A stretch of 7,911 nucleotides of DNA from Treponema sp. (GTDB lineage: Bacteria > Spirochaetota > Spirochaetia > Treponematales > Breznakiellaceae): NCBI GenBank assembly GCA_031290325.1, contig JAITNU010000118.1, forward strand, positions 1 to 7,911, in the 5' to 3' direction. The position numbers and the translations under genes are program-made. Shown here piece after piece: positions 1 to 4,538 of this stretch; the stretch's first letter is position 1; every line of letters starts with the position of its first letter. The notes beneath the pieces were generated by a model. The model did not search any database and was not told where the DNA came from. It worked only from the letters and a program-made list of their open reading frames with translations.

Positions 1-33
1 GGCGCGGAGATAGGGGGGGAAGACCAAAAATAT

Positions 34-57
34 TCTCTGCATCCCTGCGGCTCTGCG
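34..57. repeat. Three-unit, 8-bp-period degenerate repeat (CTCTGCG type)
   Basis: Three consecutive octamers can be read: TCTCTGCA, TCCCTGCG and GCTCTGCG, all sharing the core CTGC. On the other strand this is a CGCAGAG-type series. From general knowledge, similar strings recur between genes in many environmental bacterial genomes, and translating them gives spurious 'SASLRLCV'-like peptides. No open frame across positions 1-95 looks like protein, so this is best treated as intergenic repeat sequence. Only one locus is visible, so dispersal in this genome is not shown. Confidence 0.5.
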
Positions 58-75
58 TGGGGTGATTCGGGAGGC

Positions 76-105
76 TTGACAAGGGGCGCGGGGGTGTGGT
101 AAAAG
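76..105 (+). promoter_or_regulatory. Possible promoter for the aspartic protease gene
   Basis: A perfect TTGACA (76-81) is followed after 18 bp by TAAAAG (100-105), which matches TATAAT at four of six positions. The predicted transcription start, near 112, would fall on the Shine-Dalgarno sequence at 112-116 and leave a leader of only about 11 nt. That makes the assignment weak. The true promoter may lie upstream of the window. Confidence 0.25.
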
Positions 106-111
106 GAAACA

Positions 112-116
112 AGGAG
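112..116 (+). promoter_or_regulatory. Ribosome binding site that fixes a GTG start
   Basis: AGGAG lies 6 nt before the GTG at 123. The in-frame GTG at 96 has no comparable site. This decides the start of the protease gene. Confidence 0.7.
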
Positions 117-122
117 ACAAAC

Positions 123-536
123 GTGAGTACTTTTTATGAAGCAATAACGTTGGAGAACGATAGGGACGCGGGCTTGGCTCAACACGGTGTCATAAAGGAA
201 GCGGAAGTCCGTCGCATGAACGTGAACGCACTGGTGGATTCGGGGGCGTGGACGCTGGTCATCAACGAAGAAACTCGCGCCCGGTTGGGCCTGGAGATAG
301 AGTATATGAGAGAAACCGAAGTTGCCAATGGCAGGACAGAAACGTGCGGTATAACGACCGGGGTTACTGTCCGCTGGAAAGACCGCTGTGTGCTCTTGTC
401 AGCCGCCGTCCTGCCGGAAGAAACCGAGGTCTTGCTCGGCGCCTACCCCATCGAAGGTATGGACCTTCTTATCGACTGCAAACGCGAACGACTCATCGGC
501 GCTCACGGCGACAAGCCTCTGTACAAAATAAAGTAA
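123..536 (+). CDS. Retropepsin-like (clan AA) aspartic protease, single domain
   Basis: Encodes 137 residues from a GTG start with AGGAG 6 nt upstream; an in-frame GTG at 96 would add nine residues but lacks a ribosome site. The catalytic signature ALVDSGAWTLVI has its D-S-G at residues 39-41, within a hydrophobic strand as in retroviral-type aspartic proteases. A second conserved patch, VLLGAYPIEGMDLLID (103-118), resembles the 'LLG-P-L--MDL-ID' block of standalone bacterial clan AA proteases. The loop around VANGRTETCG (67-76) could be the flap. Such proteins carry half an active site and must dimerise to cut; their bacterial substrates are mostly unknown. There is no signal peptide or membrane segment, so it should be cytosolic. 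It is on the same strand as the efflux locus but separated by 207 bp with its own regulatory signals, so a shared role is not implied. The family call is fairly secure; the substrate is unknown. Confidence 0.75.
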   Translation: MSTFYEAITLENDRDAGLAQHGVIKEAEVRRMNVNALVDSGAWTLVINEETRARLGLEIEYMRETEVANGRTETCGITTGVTVRWKDRCVLLSAAVLPEETEVLLGAYPIEGMDLLIDCKRERLIGAHGDKPLYKIK

Positions 537-573
537 TATGAAGTGGCTGCATAGAGTGGGATGAAGAAAAGGC

Positions 574-601
574 GGTAGCTACGCAGCCGAAAGTAGCTAC
601 C
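574..601. repeat. Perfect 9-bp inverted repeat, each arm containing the palindrome GTAGCTAC
   Basis: GGTAGCTAC (574-582) and GTAGCTACC (593-601) are exact reverse complements around a 10-nt loop. Each arm also contains GTAGCTAC, itself a perfect palindrome, at 575-582 and 593-600, so the octamers are direct repeats 18 bp apart as well. It lies 37 bp after the protease stop. As RNA it could form a hairpin and end that transcript, but only AATTATAGT follows, not a clean U-run, so an intrinsic terminator is uncertain. Two palindromes about two helical turns apart could equally be binding sites for a dimeric regulator. The repeat is certain; its function is not. Confidence 0.75.
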
Positions 602-652
602 AATTATAGTCAAATATCTATGTCAAATGGCGGAAAATCGGTAAAAATAATG

Positions 653-681
653 TTGCCAAATCATGATGAAATGGTTATAGT
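653..681 (+). promoter_or_regulatory. Sigma-70-type promoter of the tetR-like regulator
   Basis: TTGCCA (653-658, five of six to TTGACA) and TATAGT (676-681, five of six to TATAAT) are separated by the ideal 17 bp. The surroundings (600-690) are markedly AT-rich compared with the GC-rich genes on either side. The predicted start, near 688, lies inside a palindrome at 686-705 and about 55 nt before the regulator start codon. Confidence 0.6.
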
Positions 682-685
682 ATAT

Positions 686-705
686 GTTAACGACCGTTCG
701 GTAAC
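686..705. promoter_or_regulatory. Candidate TetR-type operator over the transcription start
   Basis: A 20-bp near-palindrome whose left half is GTTAACGACC and right half, reverse-complemented, is GTTACCGAAC. Eight of ten half-site positions agree (16 of 20 bases symmetric). It begins 5 bp after the -10 element and covers the predicted +1 of the promoter for the adjacent TetR-type gene. That is a standard place for an autorepressor operator. Size and position fit TetR-family sites; binding is inferred. Confidence 0.55.
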
Positions 706-743
706 TTGTAATGGAGACCTGCCGACTCGGTACCGGAATATGT

Positions 744-1958
744 ATGACAAAGAACGATATCATCAAGGCCGCCTTCCGGGTATGGGGACGGGAATTGTAC
801 CAGTCTACCAGTCTCACCACACTTGCACGGGAATTGGGGGTCAGTAAGCCCGCGATATACCGGCATTTTCAAGATAAACAGGCCCTCCTCAATGCCATGC
901 ATGAAACCTTCTTTGATGAATACGCGGCTTTTATAAAGCCCTGGTACGAAAGGGCCGTTGCCGCCCAGGACGCGGTAGAAAGCCTTTTTATCATGATGCG
1001 GACCATTGTTGATTATTACGCCCGGAACGTGGATGCTTTTCTCTTTTCCCTCATCCAGGTATACGGTGATCCCATCGTGGGAGCCAGGGATATGACGGCC
1101 CATTTGAACCGCCGGGGTGTGGACCTGAGCAGTTTATCCCGTTTTGAAGCGGATACACAAACTTACCCGTCGATGGTTCAGTTGATCCTGGCAACCCTGA
1201 CCTTTATAATGGCCCATTTCCATAAACACGAGCATACCCTGGACGATCATCCTTCTGAGGAACGTATCCGGTACATCATTGCCTTGACCGAAAAAAAAGT
1301 GGCTGACGGTTTGGGGTTTAATAAAGAGATGGTAGAGGCCATAGATTATGAAGGCTTGGAAAACCGTATCGCCGGGACCGTCCATGACCTTGAGGAGGAT
1401 TGCCTGCTCCGGGCGGTGGCCGGTGCGGTGGCAGAGGCAGGTCCCTGGAACGCCTCCATGGAAATGGTTGCCCGCCGTTCGGGCTTGTCCAAAAGTAGCC
1501 TCTATTCCCACTTCAAGAATAAGCAGGATATGCTGAGGCAGCTCTTTTTGACCGAATTTGACCGGATTGTGCGCTTTGCGGATCTTGGTAAACAACATTC
1601 CACGGTGCCGGAAGAGCAGTTGTATCTGGTTATCATAGCTATGGCTGACTATCTCCGATCCCGGCCGGAAATTCTCGTGGCGATTGACTGGATCAGAACC
1701 CGGCGGCTCGACCTGGGTCATATAGCGGTTTCTTCCCGGATATACCAGGTCATTACAGATATCCAAGGCCTGGGGAGTACGGGGGAGCAGGATCCTTCCG
1801 GCAGCGTCTCAGCGTGGATTCCCCAGTGGATCCTCTTCCTGATCGTCAATACCTTGATGCGCCGTCCCGCGGGAATGGCCTTTTCGGAACTGCCCAACAG
1901 TAGTATCCGGGTATTGTTTAAGTTTATTGTTTCAGGTATAAAGGGGTGTACTCTATGA
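744..1958 (+). CDS. Tandem (double) TetR-family transcriptional regulator
   Basis: Encodes 404 residues, about twice a usual TetR protein (roughly 190-220). Two N-terminal-type DNA-binding regions are visible. One is at about residues 4-50, with recognition helix LGVSKPAIYRHF (31-42). The other is at about 219-265, with GLSKSSLYSHF (247-257). Equivalent residues are 215 apart. Each is followed by a helical ligand/dimerisation-type region (about 51-200 and 266-404); the last includes a hydrophobic stretch at 357-370. The chain therefore looks like two repressors fused head to tail, able to act as a covalent pseudo-dimer. The ATG at 744 was chosen because MTKNDIIKAAF is a typical TetR beginning and a weak CCGGA lies 6 nt upstream; the in-frame ATG at 711 has no ribosome site and adds an atypical 11-residue prefix. 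The upstream promoter and operator suggest autorepression. The efflux operon follows on the same strand, its likely target; the pump substrate may be the inducer. The frame is intact, with no sign of a frameshift joining two genes. Confidence 0.85.
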   Translation: MTKNDIIKAAFRVWGRELYQSTSLTTLARELGVSKPAIYRHFQDKQALLNAMHETFFDEYAAFIKPWYERAVAAQDAVESLFIMMRTIVDYYARNVDAFLFSLIQVYGDPIVGARDMTAHLNRRGVDLSSLSRFEADTQTYPSMVQLILATLTFIMAHFHKHEHTLDDHPSEERIRYIIALTEKKVADGLGFNKEMVEAIDYEGLENRIAGTVHDLEEDCLLRAVAGAVAEAGPWNASMEMVARRSGLSKSSLYSHFKNKQDMLRQLFLTEFDRIVRFADLGKQHSTVPEEQLYLVIIAMADYLRSRPEILVAIDWIRTRRLDLGHIAVSSRIYQVITDIQGLGSTGEQDPSGSVSAWIPQWILFLIVNTLMRRPAGMAFSELPNSSIRVLFKFIVSGIKGCTL

Positions 1959-2047
1959 TGCGTATGCGGTATACTCAAATATATGGTGATAAACGGCAAG
2001 AAGCCGTAAATGGCCGCGCACTATGCGGGCCTTATATTACAGGTTGA
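1955..2047 (+). CDS. Possible 30-codon ORF coupled to the regulator stop
   Basis: An ATG at 1955 overlaps the regulator's TGA as ATGA, a second ATG follows at once, and the purine-rich AAGGGG (1941-1946) lies about 8 nt upstream. The frame reads MMRMRYTQIYGDKRQEAVNG and ten more residues to TGA at 2045-2047. No family is recognised, and the length is within what chance allows. It may be a coupled leader peptide or simply an accidental overlap. Confidence 0.2.
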   Translation: MMRMRYTQIYGDKRQEAVNGRALCGPYITG

Positions 2048-2068
2048 CCAGGGGTATTCGGTGGTTAA
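2044..2068. promoter_or_regulatory. Imperfect inverted repeat before the efflux genes, possible operator
   Basis: TTGACCA (2044-2050) and TGGTTAA (2062-2068) pair at six of seven positions around an 11-bp centre. The repeat lies 37 bp before the outer-membrane factor start. Its right arm, reverse-complemented (GTTTAACCACC), resembles the GTTAACGACC half-site at 686-695 if one T is skipped. TTGACC could serve as a -35 element, but no good -10 follows at normal spacing. Confidence 0.25.
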
Positions 2069-2091
2069 ACACGTTTCCCCAGGTCAAAGGA

Positions 2092-2097
2092 AAGGAG
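2092..2097 (+). promoter_or_regulatory. Ribosome binding site fixing the tolC-like start
   Basis: AAGGAG ends 8 nt before the ATG at 2106 and decides against the upstream in-frame ATG at 2010. The longer form would also put 32 extra residues in front of a good signal peptide. Confidence 0.75.
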
Positions 2098-2105
2098 TCT
2101 CATTT

Positions 2106-3521
2106 ATGATCCAAATTATTCACGGTGCCGGAGGGGGGCGATTCCATTTGCCTGGTCCGGCAATCATCCTGTTCCTGTGCGCCTTGTTGTGCGCCGCCCC
2201 GGGGGCTGTCTTCGCTGAAACGAGGAAACTTTCCCTTGATGAGGCGGTGGACCTGGCCATCAAGAACAACCTCAGCCTGGAATCTGCACGGGTTACGAGC
2301 AGCACTAAAAAACGTGCTGCTGATACGGCATGGAATGTCTTCATCCCGACGGTGGAACTTTCCACCACCTTGGGTAGGATGAACCGGATCGGCGATACGA
2401 CCGTAACGACCTGGTTTGGCGGAGAGCCCCAGTCCATGACCATTGAGGTTGATGAAGGAAACCACTGGAGCCTCTCAGGGAACCTTGCGATTTCCTTTAA
2501 CTTCAACTTCGCCCTCTTTGAGTCCATGAAAAATCTCAAACTGAATTATCAGGCTGGACTTATCACTTTTGAAAAGGCCCGGATTCAGCTTGAGCGGGAT
2601 ATCCGTAAAGCCTACTTTCAGCTCCTCCTTCTTCAGGACCAGCGGGGCCTCTTGCAGGATCAGATCACCATGGCGGAACGGCGGGTCGAGACTGCCCAGG
2701 CAAATTACCGGGCCGGGCTTGTCCCGGAACTGACCCTGCTGCAGGCCCAGGTTTCCCTGGCCAACATAAAGCCCACCATGGTGGAGCTGGAAAACGGGAT
2801 TAAGTCGAGCATCGCCGTCTTTGCCATGAATCTGGGGTTGCCTTCAGGGACGGAAATCGAGCTTGAACCTGCAGAGATGCCCGGGGTGGTGGAGCTTGAC
2901 GCAGCGGCCCTCATTTCCCGAGCCGCCTCAGAGAAACCCGATGTTGAGGAACTCAGGCAGAACATCCTGGTCATCCAAAGCGCCCGGAAAGCCAGGTTCT
3001 ATCAGGCCTTTACCCCGAATCTTTCTCTGGGGTGGAATATGGACCCCACGGTGCGTAACCCCTGGACAGGGGATGGCTGGTCTAATGGGGTATGGTCCAG
3101 TTCAGGGCTGTTCAGGGTTACCCTCAGCTACAGTCTGAACAACCTCTTCCCCTTTGGGAGCGCCCGGCAGGGGCTTGCGGACATGGATGATAACCTGCGG
3201 AGCCTCAATATCGCCCTGGCCCAGACTATCCGGGGAACGGAGGTGGAGATATACTCCATGATTCTCAAATTAGAAAAATCCCAGACAAGCCTTGAGGTGC
3301 TGCGGCAGAACGCGGACCTGGCCGCACGAGCCGCCTCATTAACCGAGCAGGCCTACCGGGCAGGTTTGCAGGATCTCCTCACCCTGCAGAACAGCCAATC
3401 GGAGCTTACCAACGCACGCTTTGCTGTGGTACAGGAAGAGTATAACTATATGATGAATCTTATCGATCTGGAATATACCATCGGGGTTCCTTTCAAAACG
3501 TTGTCAGGGAGTATACGATAA
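2106..3521 (+). CDS. TolC-type outer-membrane efflux factor (BesC-like)
   Basis: Encodes 471 residues, a usual length for outer-membrane efflux proteins. The signal peptide has an Arg at 12, a hydrophobic core at about 17-31 and a likely signal peptidase I site AVFA|E after residue 37. The mature protein opens with KLSLDEAVDLAIKNNLSLES (41-60), the hallmark start of the family. The two halves repeat each other: RAGLVPELTLLQAQ (202-215) in the first matches RAGLQDLLTLQNSQ (419-432) in the second. In this family each half supplies long coiled-coil helices for the periplasmic tunnel (about 150-250 and 360-460 here) and strands for the outer-membrane barrel; aromatic-rich stretches at about 310-345 may be barrel or loop. 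Three subunits form the channel that receives substrate from the adaptor and RND pump encoded next. The ATG at 2106 has AAGGAG 8 nt upstream. The adaptor gene starts 11 nt after the stop. Order and context match Borrelia besC-besA-besB. Confidence 0.9.
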   Translation: MIQIIHGAGGGRFHLPGPAIILFLCALLCAAPGAVFAETRKLSLDEAVDLAIKNNLSLESARVTSSTKKRAADTAWNVFIPTVELSTTLGRMNRIGDTTVTTWFGGEPQSMTIEVDEGNHWSLSGNLAISFNFNFALFESMKNLKLNYQAGLITFEKARIQLERDIRKAYFQLLLLQDQRGLLQDQITMAERRVETAQANYRAGLVPELTLLQAQVSLANIKPTMVELENGIKSSIAVFAMNLGLPSGTEIELEPAEMPGVVELDAAALISRAASEKPDVEELRQNILVIQSARKARFYQAFTPNLSLGWNMDPTVRNPWTGDGWSNGVWSSSGLFRVTLSYSLNNLFPFGSARQGLADMDDNLRSLNIALAQTIRGTEVEIYSMILKLEKSQTSLEVLRQNADLAARAASLTEQAYRAGLQDLLTLQNSQSELTNARFAVVQEEYNYMMNLIDLEYTIGVPFKTLSGSIR

Positions 3522-3532
3522 AAGGAAGCAAT

Positions 3533-4513
3533 ATGAAAAAGATATATACAAAAGGTGCCCAGGGGTACCATAGGGTGCACACCGGGTTAAGTATCCTGGG
3601 ACTTGTCCTGGTGCTCATGGCCGGCTGCGACCGGCTCGGGGGCAATAAAGCCAAGCCAGGAGCGGATGGAGCGGCTCTGGACGTGCCGGTCTTTGCGGTG
3701 AATACGACCACCGCCATTAGCGGGCAGATCCAGGACTACCTCGCCCTTGCCGGGGACATTGTGGCTGGTTCCACGGTGGATACCTATTCCGATGTGGCGG
3801 GCAAGATTACCCGCCTCTATGTTACCGTGGGTACCCGGGTTGCCAAAAATGCCCCTATTGCCCAGGTGGACCCTTCGAAACCAGGGGTGACTTACGTTCC
3901 CGGCATAGCGCGGTCTCCGATAGCGGGGATTGTGGTGGCGCTCCCCGCCAAGGTGGGCATGACCATCAGTCAGGCCATGTCCCTGGCCCGGATTACCGGT
4001 GAGCAGGGCCTGGAAATCAAGCTCTATGTGGCGGAGCGGTTCATTTCCCGGATAACGCTGAACCAGCGCTGCGAGATTACCCTTGATGCCTACCCGGGGG
4101 AAGTGTTCAGGGGGAGCGTCTCTGAGATAAGCCCGGTGGTGGACCCTGCGTCCCGGACCATGGAGATAACGGTCAACGTGGATAATCCGGGGTCCCGGCT
4201 CAAGGCGGGGATGTTTGCCAAGGTCAAGGTGATTACTGAGCGGAAAGACCACATTGTAAAAATTCCCGCTGCGGCGATGATCCAGCGCTTTGGGGAACCC
4301 TATGTGTTCAGCCTGGAGACGGATCCCCGGGACCCGGCGTTCAGGGTTGCCCGGCGGAAAGGTATCACGCCAGGTATCCTCATTGATGGGGTGCTGGAAG
4401 TCCAGGACGGGCTTTCTGCGGATGAAGAGATTGTGATTCGGGGCCAGACGCTGCTTGAGGATGGCGCCCGGATTAATGTGATTGACCGTGTGGCGCCGTT
4501 GAGCGCCAACTAA
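3533..4513 (+). CDS. RND periplasmic adaptor (membrane-fusion) lipoprotein, hairpin-less BesA type
   Basis: Encodes 326 residues. The N-terminus is a lipoprotein signal: basic start, hydrophobic 19-30, lipobox L-M-A-G-C with the lipidated Cys at 32. Asp33 follows; in enterobacteria Asp at +2 keeps a lipoprotein in the inner membrane, as in AcrA, which suits an adaptor. The two half-motifs of the lipoyl domain are at about 84-112 (VAGKITRLYVTVGTRVAKNA) and 127-155 (RSPIAGIVVALPAKVGMTIS). Only about 14 residues (113-126) join them, so the coiled-coil hairpin of AcrA or MexA is absent. Beta-barrel and membrane-proximal domains follow: EIKLYVAERF (161-170), SRTMEITVNVDNP (207-219), LKAGMFAKVKV (223-233), VKIPAAAMI (242-250). 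A hairpin-free adaptor is known from Borrelia BesA. AAGGAAG lies upstream of the start, and the gene sits 11 nt after the channel gene and 25 nt before the pump gene. It should bridge the two. Confidence 0.9.
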   Translation: MKKIYTKGAQGYHRVHTGLSILGLVLVLMAGCDRLGGNKAKPGADGAALDVPVFAVNTTTAISGQIQDYLALAGDIVAGSTVDTYSDVAGKITRLYVTVGTRVAKNAPIAQVDPSKPGVTYVPGIARSPIAGIVVALPAKVGMTISQAMSLARITGEQGLEIKLYVAERFISRITLNQRCEITLDAYPGEVFRGSVSEISPVVDPASRTMEITVNVDNPGSRLKAGMFAKVKVITERKDHIVKIPAAAMIQRFGEPYVFSLETDPRDPAFRVARRKGITPGILIDGVLEVQDGLSADEEIVIRGQTLLEDGARINVIDRVAPLSAN

Positions 4514-4538
4514 AGGGTATTTTTTTAAGGGAGTCATT

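Noticed and set aside
711..743. Upstream ATG of the regulator (METCRLGTGIC prefix)
   Set aside because: No Shine-Dalgarno sequence precedes it and the prefix is unlike TetR N-termini. The ATG at 744 gives a typical beginning.
620..847. 75-codon + strand open frame (MSNGGKSVK...) overlapping the regulator start
   Set aside because: No ribosome site is seen. It spans the promoter and operator and runs about 100 bp into the TetR gene in another frame. The second half is a plain frame-shadow.
1993..2007. Small hairpin ACGGC-AAGAA-GCCGT as a terminator of the regulator gene
   Set aside because: The stem is only 5 bp and no T-run follows. It is too weak to call.
2010..2105. Upstream ATG that would extend the outer-membrane factor by 32 residues
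   Set aside because: It has no ribosome site and would bury the signal peptide. AAGGAG lies at the right distance from the ATG at 2106.
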